Assembly: GCA_003277985.1 (NCBI GenBank)
Contig: QCHR01000011.1
Location: 1 to 44,440, forward strand
Direction: 5' to 3'
Source: Prochlorococcus sp. AG-402-G06
Lineage (GTDB): Bacteria; Cyanobacteriota; Cyanobacteriia; PCC-6307; Cyanobiaceae
Length of the DNA stretch: 44,440 nt
The notes under the pieces are model-generated. The model did no database searches, had not been told where the DNA came from, and saw only the letters and a program-made list of their open reading frames with translations. Position 1 is the first letter of the stretch. The number at the start of each line of letters is the position of its first letter. A program made the position numbers and the translations under genes. Shown piece by piece: positions 26,127-34,452 of this stretch.

Positions 26127-26162
26127 ATTTCTTAAATTATTCAGAAAGCTCTAGAAAAAGTT

Positions 26163-26186
26163 ATGGCGTTTGTTGACAAACGCCAT
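26163..26186. promoter_or_regulatory. Perfect 24-base palindrome upstream of sodN
   Basis: ATGGCGTTTGT and ACAAACGCCAT flank a 2-base centre, giving 11-base arms without mismatch. It lies between the FKBP stop (26126) and the sodN start (26201 or 26222). The short centre and lack of a T-run on the plus strand favour a protein-binding operator or transcript hairpin over an ordinary terminator. Control of sodN by a metal-responsive regulator is possible but not shown. Confidence 0.6.
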
Positions 26187-26200
26187 TAATGTAAAAAAAA

Positions 26201-26692
26201 ATGTTCACAAATTATTTTCAGATGTTGAGCGAAACACTTAAATCAATCTTTAACAAGCTTCCAGCAAAATCTGTTCACGCGCACTGTGACGGACCTTGCG
26301 GTGTATACGACCCTGCTTCTGCAAGAGTTGCAGCAGAGGCCGTTTTGTCTATGACAAAAAAACTTATTGCTCTAGCTCCAGCGGGTAACGATCAAGCTTC
26401 CATTTCAGCTTATAACAACACTTTTTCTCGCTTCGTTGCGATCAAAGAAGAAGAATCACAAAAGACCAAAAAAGAACTTCTAATCCTCTGGACTGATTAC
26501 TTCAAGCCTGAACACTTATCTACATATCCAGATCTTCATGACACTTTTTGGAAAGCAGCAAAGCTTTGTAGTGCATGCAAGGTAAATATTGATCAAACCA
26601 AGGCAGAAGAATTATTAGCAGCTGTGCAAAAGATTCACTCTATGTTTTGGTCTTCAAAAGGTAGAAGTGATAGCTGGGTTACAGCAAGCTGA
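26201..26692 (+). CDS. sodN: Nickel superoxide dismutase
   Basis: Ni-SOD converts superoxide to oxygen and peroxide. The diagnostic nickel hook HCDGPCGVY begins at residue 28, where His1, Cys2 and Cys6 of the mature enzyme bind nickel. The preceding 27 residues, or 20 if translation starts at the ATG at 26222 (MLSETLKSIF), form the propeptide that must be cut off to expose His1. The mature four-helix protein is about 136 residues, a little longer than the Streptomyces enzyme. The next gene, sodX, overlaps its end and supplies the peptidase. Use of nickel instead of iron SOD is typical of iron-limited marine picocyanobacteria. Confidence 0.97.
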   Translation: MFTNYFQMLSETLKSIFNKLPAKSVHAHCDGPCGVYDPASARVAAEAVLSMTKKLIALAPAGNDQASISAYNNTFSRFVAIKEEESQKTKKELLILWTDYFKPEHLSTYPDLHDTFWKAAKLCSACKVNIDQTKAEELLAAVQKIHSMFWSSKGRSDSWVTAS

Positions 26693-27044
26693 TAAAAGTC
26701 TTTTCCATAAGCCAGACTTAGTTACTTTATTTACTTTAATAATCGGTTACCGACAACAATTACGTGTTGTCGGTACTTCTATGGAAAGAACTCTTAAAGA
26801 GGGAGATTTAGTAACATATAAAAAGTTAAACCCAAAAAATATTGACTTAGAGGTTGGCGATATCGTAGTTGCTTTTCATCCAAAAACAAAAAATAAGTTA
26901 ATAATTAAAAGAATTCATAGGATTTATCAAAATAAATTTGATTTAAGGGGAGACAACTCCTTAGAGAGCACTGACAGTAGAGAATTGGGTTTAATTGAAT
27001 TAGATTTAATCATTGGGAAAGTAGACAAAATTTTCTCTAAATAA
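26667..27044 (+). CDS. sodX: Ni-SOD maturation signal-peptidase-like protease
   Basis: SodX is an S26-family serine/lysine peptidase thought to remove the SodN propeptide. The 125-residue protein has the catalytic serine in VVGTSMERTL (Ser38) and lysine in LIIKRIHRI (Lys81), plus LRGDNSLESTDSRELGLI, a typical S26 block. The frame opens with a GTG at 26667 inside the end of sodN, a 26-base overlap in another frame that suggests translational coupling. A true start slightly downstream is possible. There is no strong N-terminal membrane anchor, matching the cytoplasmic processing of SodN. Pairing of sodN with this peptidase is the known gene arrangement. Confidence 0.93.
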   Translation: MIAGLQQADKSLFHKPDLVTLFTLIIGYRQQLRVVGTSMERTLKEGDLVTYKKLNPKNIDLEVGDIVVAFHPKTKNKLIIKRIHRIYQNKFDLRGDNSLESTDSRELGLIELDLIIGKVDKIFSK

Positions 27045-27077
27045 ATTCAAGAGATTGGTATCGATCTTTTCCTTAAT

Positions 27078-27965
27078 TTATAACTTACCAATTAACTTTT
27101 TAACTCCATCTAATATATCTTCCTGAGACATAAGAGATTCACCAACCAAAACAGCATCAGCCCCATAACTCTTTACTAAATCCAAATCTTCACGAGTAAA
27201 TAAACCTGACTCGCTCACCAAAGTAATAGAATTTTCCTTGATTTGATGAGCATAATCCTTAGCCAACTTCTTTGTAACTTCAAGATCGGTCTTAAAACTC
27301 TTTAAATTTCTATTATTAATACCTATTAAATTAAATAAATTAATATTTAGTACTCTTTCAAGTTCTTCTGAGTCATGAACCTCTACTAAGATTGTAAGTC
27401 CCAAATGTTCAGCGACCTTAGATAAGTACTTTAAATCAGAATCAGTCAGGATTGCGGCTATCAGAAGCGCAGCATCAGCACCAGCAGCTCTTGCTTGATA
27501 TAGCTGATAGGGATAAAGAATAAAATCCTTGCATAGGATTGGGATTGTGATTGCCTTTCTAACTTCAACTAAAATATCAAAACCACCTTGAAAAAATTTT
27601 TTATCTGTTAAGACTGATATACAGTTAGCGCCTCCATCTTGATACATTTTACCTATCATTATCGCGTCAAAGTCCTCTCTAATTATCCCTCTACTTGGAC
27701 TAGCTTTTTTTATTTCTGAGATTAGTGCTGGTCTCGAATTACTATTTCTTAATGCATCAATAAAATTTTTTGTTTTGGGTAAATCCTTGATCTTTTTCTT
27801 TAAATCTTCAAGCGAAACTTTTTTTCTTGCAATCTCAACTTCTAGATGTTTTTCCCAAACAATTTCCTCCAAAATATTTTTTGGTTTTGCATCTGGGTGA
27901 GGGATTGCATACTCTAAATTAGCTACTTTTATACTTGGGTTAGGAGGTCTTCTTCTGATTTCCAT
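27078..27965 (-). CDS. trpC: Indole-3-glycerol phosphate synthase
   Basis: TrpC closes the indole ring in tryptophan biosynthesis. The 295-residue TIM-barrel protein shows [15 protein letters not shown] with the catalytic lysine, [67 protein letters not shown] and the phosphate-binding [11 protein letters not shown] and [12 protein letters not shown]. An N-terminal leader of about 35 residues ([20 protein letters not shown]) is the cyanobacterial form. It is a stand-alone gene, not in a trp operon, and lies 41 bases downstream of lpdA on the same strand. Confidence 0.97.
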   Translation of the reverse strand: MEIRRRPPNPSIKVANLEYAIPHPDAKPKNILEEIVWEKHLEVEIARKKVSLEDLKKKIKDLPKTKNFIDALRNSNSRPALISEIKKASPSRGIIREDFDAIMIGKMYQDGGANCISVLTDKKFFQGGFDILVEVRKAITIPILCKDFILYPYQLYQARAAGADAALLIAAILTDSDLKYLSKVAEHLGLTILVEVHDSEELERVLNINLFNLIGINNRNLKSFKTDLEVTKKLAKDYAHQIKENSITLVSESGLFTREDLDLVKSYGADAVLVGESLMSQEDILDGVKKLIGKL

Positions 27966-28006
27966 AATTTAAATAATTAATGATCTATAAAATAAAATTT
28001 GATTTA

Positions 28007-29449
28007 CTACTTCTTTATTTGTAAAGATGCCTGTTTATAGGCAACCTCTACAACTTCGCTTAATGTTGGATGCGTATGAACTTCTTTTGCTAAGTCATTG
28101 ACTCGTTGTCTTCTAGAAATTGCATTAGAAACCTCTTGTATAAGATCAGCCGCATGTAACCCATAAATGTGAGCACCAAGGACCTCTCCCGTCTCTTTAT
28201 TAAAAATCAACTTCATAATTCCATCACTTTCTAATTCAGCCAAGGCCTTAGAGTTCGCCTTAAAATAACTTCTAACAATTCCAAGTTCAAAGCCTTCATT
28301 TTTCGATAGATCTTTTGCTTCTTCTTCCGAAAGTCCAACGGAACTTATCTCAGGGTGAGTAAAAGTCGCTGCAGGAATACTTCTGTAGTCAATTTCTATT
28401 GCTTTTCCTAAAATATTTTCTACAGCAATACTTCCCTGAGCTGCAGCGGTATGGGCCAACATCAACTTACCCGTAACATCTCCCACTGCCCATAGATTTG
28501 AAATTGGTTTTTCATCTACCAAAACTCTCATCTGATCATCAATTGGAATAAAACCTCTTGTTGTTTCAACTCCAACGGATTGTAGATTAAGATTTTTAGT
28601 CGACGGTACTCTGCCTGTTGCAACCAGAACAGCGTCAACTTGTAACTCCTCAATTACTTCCCGACTCTTTGCATCTGTAAGCTCGACTTCAACAGGACAA
28701 CCTGGCTTAACTTTAGTAGCGAAAACTCCAGCTCGAGTTTCAATATCTCTTTTATCAATTAAGTTTCTTGAAGCAATTTTCGTGATATCAGGATCAAAAG
28801 TAGGCATTACTTTATCAAGAGCTTCAATCATGGTTACCTCACAACCTAAAGCGGTATAAATATCAGCGAATTCCAAACCTATATAGCCACTACCAATTAT
28901 TGCAATCCATCTTGGCAACCACTCTAAATTAATAGCCTCATCACTTGTGAAAACAGTTCGTCCATCAATTTCAATTCCAGGGGGTACAAATGGGTCCGAG
29001 CCTGTAGCCAAGATAATATCTCTAGCAGAAAATATTCTATCAACTCCATTTGTTTCTCTTAAACCGACCTTTTGATTGCCTTCTAAACGTCCTTCTCCTC
29101 TAAGTATCTCAACTCCAGATCTTTCTAATGTTTTAGTTAAATTTTTTCGAATTGTCTCAACTAAGTTTTTTGCATGTTCGGCAATTTTTTTACGTTCAAA
29201 TCTAACTGGAGCGGAATGTATCCCAAATTCAGCAAGATGAGGAACATTTGCAAGCTCACGAACTTTACCACTGGCTGCTAATAATGCTTTCGAGGGGACA
29301 CAGCCTCTGTTGACACAGGTTCCACCCATATCTCTTGATTCGACAATCGCCACTTTCAAGCCAGCCTCTGCTGCATGTTTAGCAGCGTCAAATCCTCCAT
29401 ATCCAGCTCCGACAACAATCAAGTCAAAGTCAAAAGAAATTTCACTCAC
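28007..29449 (-). CDS. lpdA: Dihydrolipoamide dehydrogenase
   Basis: LpdA is the flavoprotein E3 component that reoxidises lipoamide in the pyruvate dehydrogenase complex. The 480-residue protein shows the FAD-binding VVGAGYGGFDAA, the redox disulfide GGTCVNRGCVPSKA (Cys45, Cys50) and the NAD-binding IIGSGYIGLEFADIY. LWAVGDVTGKLMLAHTAAAQG and the C-terminal interface HTHPTLSEVVEVA with the active-site His and Glu complete the set. All catalytic residues are intact. The gene starts inside the end of the SpoU methyltransferase gene (4-base overlap) and is followed by trpC. PdhA is encoded 9 kb away in this window. Confidence 0.96.
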   Translation of the reverse strand: MSEISFDFDLIVVGAGYGGFDAAKHAAEAGLKVAIVESRDMGGTCVNRGCVPSKALLAASGKVRELANVPHLAEFGIHSAPVRFERKKIAEHAKNLVETIRKNLTKTLERSGVEILRGEGRLEGNQKVGLRETNGVDRIFSARDIILATGSDPFVPPGIEIDGRTVFTSDEAINLEWLPRWIAIIGSGYIGLEFADIYTALGCEVTMIEALDKVMPTFDPDITKIASRNLIDKRDIETRAGVFATKVKPGCPVEVELTDAKSREVIEELQVDAVLVATGRVPSTKNLNLQSVGVETTRGFIPIDDQMRVLVDEKPISNLWAVGDVTGKLMLAHTAAAQGSIAVENILGKAIEIDYRSIPAATFTHPEISSVGLSEEEAKDLSKNEGFELGIVRSYFKANSKALAELESDGIMKLIFNKETGEVLGAHIYGLHAADLIQEVSNAISRRQRVNDLAKEVHTHPTLSEVVEVAYKQASLQIKK

Positions 29450-30282
29450 GGTTTTTTTTGGATACCCTTAACCATTTTTACTCTTTGTCGCTCCAACAAG
29501 AGAGGAACTGCCGCGGATGCCACATTTAGTGAATCAACTAATGAGCTATGAGGCAACGTAACAAAATCTGAACAACAGGCTTCAATTGAAGAATGAACAC
29601 CTGAGCCTTCATTACCAAGAACCAATACAGTAGGGAGATCCCAGTCTAATTCCCAATAAGGTTTCACTTTCTTATCTGTAATTTTATTCGGTGAAATTGT
29701 TCCTACAACTTGGTAATTAGCATCAATTGCAATATTGAGTTTTGAAACAAGCATTTCAATACTTGAAGAAGATGAGTCTCCAATCCGTTCAAAAGGCAAA
29801 TGAAGAACTGAGCCAGCTGAGGATCTTAAAACCTTTTGATTTAGGGGGTCTGCTCCAGAAGCTAACCAAATAACTTCATATTCAGCAGCAAGAGCTGATC
29901 GGAATAGATTCCCCAAATTGCCAGGATCTTGAATCCTATCTAAAGCTAAAATGTGTTTTGGGGCTTTTCCCGGTTTTGGCAACCCTGGCATTGGGAATAT
30001 CGCTGCGACACCATCAGGTGTCACTGTTGACAAAGAAGCTTCTAAAACATTCGTAGTTACAAGGGTTAATAAAGACTTTGAAGCTATTTTTTTTAAAACT
30101 TCCTCATGCTCATCACACCATTCAGGTGTTGCGATAACCTCTGTTGGCAAAAAATTTGTTTTCAAAGCCTCTTCTAACAAATGAGTCCCCTCTAGCAAAA
30201 GACAAGAATGCTCTTCGCGCCCAGTTTTTTTCAAAAGACCCCTCAATTTCCTAACCAAAGGATTTCTTTTACTTGTAATCAA
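29446..30282 (-). CDS. SpoU/TrmH-family RNA 2'-O-methyltransferase
   Basis: This 278-residue protein has an N-terminal substrate-binding part (about 1-105, beginning MITSKRNPLVRKLRGLLKK) and a SPOUT knot domain. The three SpoU motifs are visible: LALDRIQDPGNLGNLFRSALA, VLVLGNEGSGVHSSI and PHSSLVDSLNVASAAVPLLLE. It therefore methylates a 2'-hydroxyl in rRNA or tRNA. The exact target cannot be told; it resembles the RlmB/TsnR-type group. It overlaps lpdA by 4 bases in an ATGA-type junction, so the two are translationally coupled, although their functions seem unrelated. The 241-base gap upstream separates it from the divergent murA. Confidence 0.92.
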   Translation of the reverse strand: MITSKRNPLVRKLRGLLKKTGREEHSCLLLEGTHLLEEALKTNFLPTEVIATPEWCDEHEEVLKKIASKSLLTLVTTNVLEASLSTVTPDGVAAIFPMPGLPKPGKAPKHILALDRIQDPGNLGNLFRSALAAEYEVIWLASGADPLNQKVLRSSAGSVLHLPFERIGDSSSSSIEMLVSKLNIAIDANYQVVGTISPNKITDKKVKPYWELDWDLPTVLVLGNEGSGVHSSIEACCSDFVTLPHSSLVDSLNVASAAVPLLLERQRVKMVKGIQKKP

Positions 30283-30523
30283 TGGGGAATATGAATTATT
30301 AATTTTCCAACCTCAAATTATTTAATTTTAAAAAACAGACAAATTTCTTGCATTGGAATAAACATTGAATTTTCTTATTAAATTCAATAAAACTATATTA
30401 AAAATTTTATTCAAACTTTCAACATTATCAATATTTAATTTGAACCCATCAATTTTCAATAAGGTTGACTGGACTATTTGAAATCCACTTGGCATTATGG
30501 CTGGGTAAGCAGTTCGCTCCAAT

Positions 30524-31900
30524 ATGAGTAGTGTGGCGACAATTAAAAGGAATATTATTCCGCCACATCTGGAGGTAAAAGGAGGGTATCCGCTTAGTGG
30601 GGTCTTAAAAGTTAGTGGGGCAAAAAATTCTTCGCTAGCTTTAATGGCTGCGTCTCTTCTTACGAAAGAGAAACTCCTCATTACAAATGTCCCACAACTT
30701 ACGGACATTGAAGTCATGTCAGAGATTCTCCGCAACTTGGGCGCAAAGTTAACTAAAAAAAATAATTCTATCGAGATTAATTCAGAGACCATTAATAATG
30801 TTGAATTACCCTATCAACTAGTTCATAGCTTGAGAGCAAGCTTTTTCTGTGTTGGCCCCTTACTTACAAGACTTGGAGAAGCAAAAATTCCTTTACCAGG
30901 TGGTTGCAATATTGGAGCAAGACCTGTTGATGAACATATCAATGGTCTAAAAGCTTTAGGAGCGGAAGTTGAAGTTATAAATGATGTTGTGAAAGCTCAA
31001 GTTTCAACAAAAGACAAAAGATTACGTGGAGCAAATATAACTCTTAAATATCCCAGCGTTGGAGCTACGGAAACTATTTTGATGGCTTCTTGCTTAGCCT
31101 TAGGCAAAACAACAATATCGAATCCTGCTAGGGAACCAGAGATCGAGGATCTCGCAAAAATGCTTAATTCTATGGGAGCAAAGGTTTTTGGAGCTGGAAC
31201 GAAAAGAATCACAATCCTTGGGGTGGAATCGTTAGGCGGAACTTCTCATTGTGTTATTCCCGACAGGATAGAAGCAGGAACTTTTCTTATTGCTGCAGCG
31301 ATAACACGCTCGCCTCTCATTATTGGTCCGGTAATCCCAAATCATTTGAGTGCTGTTATTTCAAAATTAAAAGAATGTGGTTGTTCAATATCTCAACATG
31401 GGGATCATCATTTAAAAATTATTGCAAGAGAGATTTCAGGAGTTGATATAATCACAAGTCCATTCCCTGGCTTTCCAACTGATCTTCAGGCTCCATTTAT
31501 GTCATTAATGGCCACAGCTAAAGGTTCAAGCAAAATCAAAGAAAGAGTTTTTGAGAAGAGAATGCAACACGTTTTAGAGCTAAATAAAATGGGCGCCTGT
31601 ATTTACTTAGAAAATAATACTGCTTATATAAAAGGAGTAAAAGAACTTGTAGGTTCAAATGTAAAGGGAGGAGATTTGCGCTCTTCTGCCGCCATTATCC
31701 TTGCATGCCTCTCTGCCAAAGGAAATAGTATTTTCACGGGCCTCGAACACTTAGATAGAGGCTATGAAAAATTAGAAGAAAAATTAACTAATGTAGGTTC
31801 TATTATTTCTAGAAAATTTGATCAAACAACATCTCAAAGTTCTTTCTCCAACAAAATAATTAGTGAAGACAATATTGATACTCAAAAAAATGCAGCTTAG
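30524..31900 (+). CDS. murA: UDP-N-acetylglucosamine 1-carboxyvinyltransferase
   Basis: MurA commits UDP-GlcNAc to peptidoglycan by adding enolpyruvate. The 458-residue protein has the two inverse alpha/beta domains of the family, with [16 protein letters not shown] (31-46), [19 protein letters not shown], the active-site loop [19 protein letters not shown] with Cys128, and [17 protein letters not shown]. The loop cysteine is the one targeted by fosfomycin, so this form is predicted to be sensitive. The C-terminus extends about 25 residues past the catalytic core in a polar tail. It is followed after 39 bases by tRNA-Leu and then argD and folC on the same strand. Confidence 0.97.
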   Translation: MSSVATIKRNIIPPHLEVKGGYPLSGVLKVSGAKNSSLALMAASLLTKEKLLITNVPQLTDIEVMSEILRNLGAKLTKKNNSIEINSETINNVELPYQLVHSLRASFFCVGPLLTRLGEAKIPLPGGCNIGARPVDEHINGLKALGAEVEVINDVVKAQVSTKDKRLRGANITLKYPSVGATETILMASCLALGKTTISNPAREPEIEDLAKMLNSMGAKVFGAGTKRITILGVESLGGTSHCVIPDRIEAGTFLIAAAITRSPLIIGPVIPNHLSAVISKLKECGCSISQHGDHHLKIIAREISGVDIITSPFPGFPTDLQAPFMSLMATAKGSSKIKERVFEKRMQHVLELNKMGACIYLENNTAYIKGVKELVGSNVKGGDLRSSAAIILACLSAKGNSIFTGLEHLDRGYEKLEEKLTNVGSIISRKFDQTTSQSSFSNKIISEDNIDTQKNAA

Positions 31901-31939
31901 TTTCATTTTTTTGCTAGTTTTGACATAAAATAAACATAT

Positions 31940-32021
31940 GGGAGCGTGGTGGAATTGGTAGACGCACCGCACTCAAAATGCGGCACCTTCGGGTTTGTCG
32001 GTTCAAGTCCGACCGCTCCCA
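31940..32021 (+). tRNA. trnL: tRNA-Leu (anticodon CAA)
   Basis: The 7-base acceptor GGGAGCG pairs with CGCTCCC. The D arm includes TGGTGGAATTGGTAGAC. The anticodon stem CCGCA/TGCGG encloses the loop CTCAAAA with anticodon CAA, reading UUG codons. The variable arm is extended as expected for a type II leucine tRNA, and the T arm is GTCGGTTCAAGTCCGAC. Length is 82 bases without an encoded CCA. It ends 8 bases before the argD start codon. Confidence 0.97.
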
Positions 32022-32029
32022 CTTCATTG

Positions 32030-33211
32030 ATGAAAACCTACAATCGTTTTCCCTTAGACCTCATTAGGGGTAAAGGCTCATGGGTGTGGGACAAAAAAGG
32101 TAGGAAATATCTTGATGCTGTGGCTGGCATTGCAACTTGTTCACTAGGCCACAGTGACAAAGCATTAATCAAATCCTTATCAAAACAATTAAAAAGACTT
32201 CAACATGTATCTAACCTTTACGGGATACCAGAGCAAGAAGAACTAGCTCAATGGTTAACTTCACAAAGTTTTGCCAAGAGTGTATTTTTTTGCAATAGCG
32301 GTGCTGAAGCAAACGAAGCTGCAATTAAATTGGCAAGAAAATATGGGCATATTCAACGTAATATCGACAATCCAGTCATTCTTTGCGCAAAGGAAAGCTT
32401 TCACGGAAGAACACTCGCAGCGGTAAGTGCTACAGGACAACCGAAATACCACAAAGGTTTCGAGCCAATGGTTCAGGGATTTCAGTTTTTTTCTTATAAC
32501 GACAGTGAATCTTTTGAAAATCTATTTAATGATTTAGAAAAAACAGGTCCACAAATTGCAGCTGTATTTATTGAACCGATACAAGGTGAGGGGGGAATAA
32601 ATATTGGAAAAAAATCATTTTTTGAGCTCTTAAGAAAAAAATGTACCCACAGCAATGTTTTATTGATATTTGACGAAGTCCAAACTGGAATGGGAAGGAC
32701 AGGCACTCTTTGGGGATATGAACAACTGGGGATTGAACCTGATATTTTCACACTAGCCAAAGGGCTTGGTGGAGGTCATGCCATTGGAGCGCTATTGGTT
32801 AATCAATTGGGTGATGTCTTTGAACCCGGTGATCATGCCAGCACTTTTGGAGGGAATCCATTCGCTTGTAGAGCAGCTCTAACCGTTGGGAAAGAAATAC
32901 AAAAAAGAGACCTCCTAACTAAAGTCACCGAGAGAGGTGCTCAATTAAAAGAAGGATTAATTAAACTTTCAAATAAATATTCAGACATATTTATTTCCTC
33001 TCGAGGCGTTGGACTTATTCAAGGTCTCGTTATAAAAGACAATATCAAAATAACATCTCTTGATATTGTCAAATCCGCCTTAGAAGAGAGACTACTTCTA
33101 GTATCAGCTGGTGTAAAAGTATTAAGGATAGTCCCTCCTTTAACTATTACAAAAAAAGAAATCAACGAGCTTTTATCTAGACTAGACAAATGTCTGATGA
33201 AACTTTTATAA
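32030..33211 (+). CDS. argD: Acetylornithine aminotransferase
   Basis: ArgD is a class III PLP aminotransferase of arginine (and possibly lysine) biosynthesis. The open frame runs back through the tRNA-Leu gene, so the first real start is the ATG at 32030 (MKTYNRFPLDLIRGKGSWVW), giving 393 residues. Motifs include FFCNSGAEANEAAIKLAR, FHGRTLAAVSATGQPKYHKGF, FIEPIQGEGGI, LIFDEVQTGMGRTG and IFTLAKGLGGG, which carries the PLP lysine. ASTFGGNPFACRAAL follows near the C-terminus. Only 8 bases separate the start from the tRNA, leaving no room for a separate leader; the tRNA 3' arm would occupy the ribosome-site position until processing. The end overlaps folC by 22 bases. Confidence 0.96.
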   Translation: MKTYNRFPLDLIRGKGSWVWDKKGRKYLDAVAGIATCSLGHSDKALIKSLSKQLKRLQHVSNLYGIPEQEELAQWLTSQSFAKSVFFCNSGAEANEAAIKLARKYGHIQRNIDNPVILCAKESFHGRTLAAVSATGQPKYHKGFEPMVQGFQFFSYNDSESFENLFNDLEKTGPQIAAVFIEPIQGEGGINIGKKSFFELLRKKCTHSNVLLIFDEVQTGMGRTGTLWGYEQLGIEPDIFTLAKGLGGGHAIGALLVNQLGDVFEPGDHASTFGGNPFACRAALTVGKEIQKRDLLTKVTERGAQLKEGLIKLSNKYSDIFISSRGVGLIQGLVIKDNIKITSLDIVKSALEERLLLVSAGVKVLRIVPPLTITKKEINELLSRLDKCLMKLL

Positions 33212-34428
33212 CACAATCGAATTTCATCTTTGAAAGCAAGAGCAAAGAATATAAAGATATAAATCTGGGCATAGATCGTATGTCATTGGCTATTAATGCC
33301 ATGGGAGATCCCTGCAAAGAAACACCTGCTATTCACATAGCAGGAACAAATGGGAAAGGCTCTATTGTGGCTTTTATTAATAGTGTTCTTAGCTTAGTAA
33401 ATATCAAAACTGGAGTTACAACTTCTCCCCATTTAGTTGATTGGGTCGAGAGAATATGTATCAACAAGACTCCGATATCAAAAGAAGAATTTCAATCATT
33501 GAGCCTTTCTCTTTCTCCAATTGCAAAAAAATATAACTTGACTCCTTTTGAATGTGTTATTGCAATAGCACTTAAATATTTTACTTTAAGGGAAGTTGAA
33601 CTTCTTATCCTTGAAGTGGGGCTTGGAGGTAGACTTGATGCAACAACAGCGCATCAATATAGACCTATTATTGCATTTGGAGCTATTGGGCTTGATCATT
33701 GTGAATACTTAGGCAATAGTCTAGAAAAAGTAGCTCTTGAGAAAGCATCTGTAATAACTACAAAGAGTACTGTCATCACAGCCACTCAACACAATATTGT
33801 AAAAAGAGTTTTCGAAGAGACTGCCAAGAGAAAACAAGCAGTCATTCATTGGGTAGATCCAATTCCATCAGACTGGAAACTCGGCCTATCAGGAGCAATA
33901 CAAAAAGAAAATGCAGCTGTAGCTAAAGGGGTTATTGAATCCTTAAAAAATTTTGGATGGAATATTTCTGGAGGACAACTTCGAGAAGGCTTGTCTCTAG
34001 CTAAGTGGCCTGGAAGACTTCAAACAACAAAATGGGAAGGGATGCCCATAGTTATTGATGGTGCACATAATCCTCATGCGGCTAAGCAATTATCAATTGA
34101 AAGAGACGCATGGACTGATCAAGAAAGTGGAATCATTTGGATACTGGGTATTCAAAAAAGAAAAGATATGATAGGCATTTTGCATAAGCTAATTAGAGAA
34201 AAAGATTTAGCTTGGATAGTTCCTGTTCCAGGCCAACAGAGCTGGTCTAAAGATCAAGTTTTAAGTTTTTGCCCTGAGTTTAAAGACCAAATCAAAGAAG
34301 CTCTTAGCGTGGAAGATGTTTTATCGGCACTTAAAAAACAACATAGATGGCCATCTCCACCACCTATTATTTCAGGATCGCTATATTTAATAGGGGACCT
34401 TTTTCAAAGGAAACTATTGACAAGTTAA
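33190..34428 (+). CDS. folC: Dihydrofolate/folylpolyglutamate synthase
   Basis: FolC adds glutamate to dihydropteroate and to folates. The 412-residue Mur-ligase-like protein shows the P-loop HIAGTNGKGSIVAFINSVL, TTSPHLVDWVERICIN, the LLILEVGLGGRLDATTA block with metal-binding residues, IGLDHCEYLGNSLEKVALEKASVI, KWPGRLQT and VIDGAHNPHAAKQL in the C-terminal domain. The ATG at 33190 lies inside the end of argD, a 22-base overlap in another frame, pointing to translational coupling. It is the last gene of the murA, tRNA-Leu, argD, folC run and converges on the FAD-linked oxidase gene. Confidence 0.94.
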   Translation: MSDETFITQSNFIFESKSKEYKDINLGIDRMSLAINAMGDPCKETPAIHIAGTNGKGSIVAFINSVLSLVNIKTGVTTSPHLVDWVERICINKTPISKEEFQSLSLSLSPIAKKYNLTPFECVIAIALKYFTLREVELLILEVGLGGRLDATTAHQYRPIIAFGAIGLDHCEYLGNSLEKVALEKASVITTKSTVITATQHNIVKRVFEETAKRKQAVIHWVDPIPSDWKLGLSGAIQKENAAVAKGVIESLKNFGWNISGGQLREGLSLAKWPGRLQTTKWEGMPIVIDGAHNPHAAKQLSIERDAWTDQESGIIWILGIQKRKDMIGILHKLIREKDLAWIVPVPGQQSWSKDQVLSFCPEFKDQIKEALSVEDVLSALKKQHRWPSPPPIISGSLYLIGDLFQRKLLTS

Positions 34429-34452
34429 ATAGCTAAAAATAGAGCAAGTAAA

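Noticed and set aside
26163-26200. Palindrome before sodN as a standard intrinsic terminator of the FKBP gene
   Set aside because: On the plus strand it is followed by A-rich, not T-rich, sequence, and the loop of two bases is too tight for a normal terminator.
30328-30792. 154-residue minus-strand ORF upstream of and inside murA
   Set aside because: More than half of it is antisense to the conserved murA N-terminus; the rest is AT-rich spacer read as Leu, Ile and Asn.
31946-32029. N-terminal extension of argD through the tRNA
   Set aside because: The extension translates the tRNA-Leu gene; family alignment starts at the ATG at 32030.
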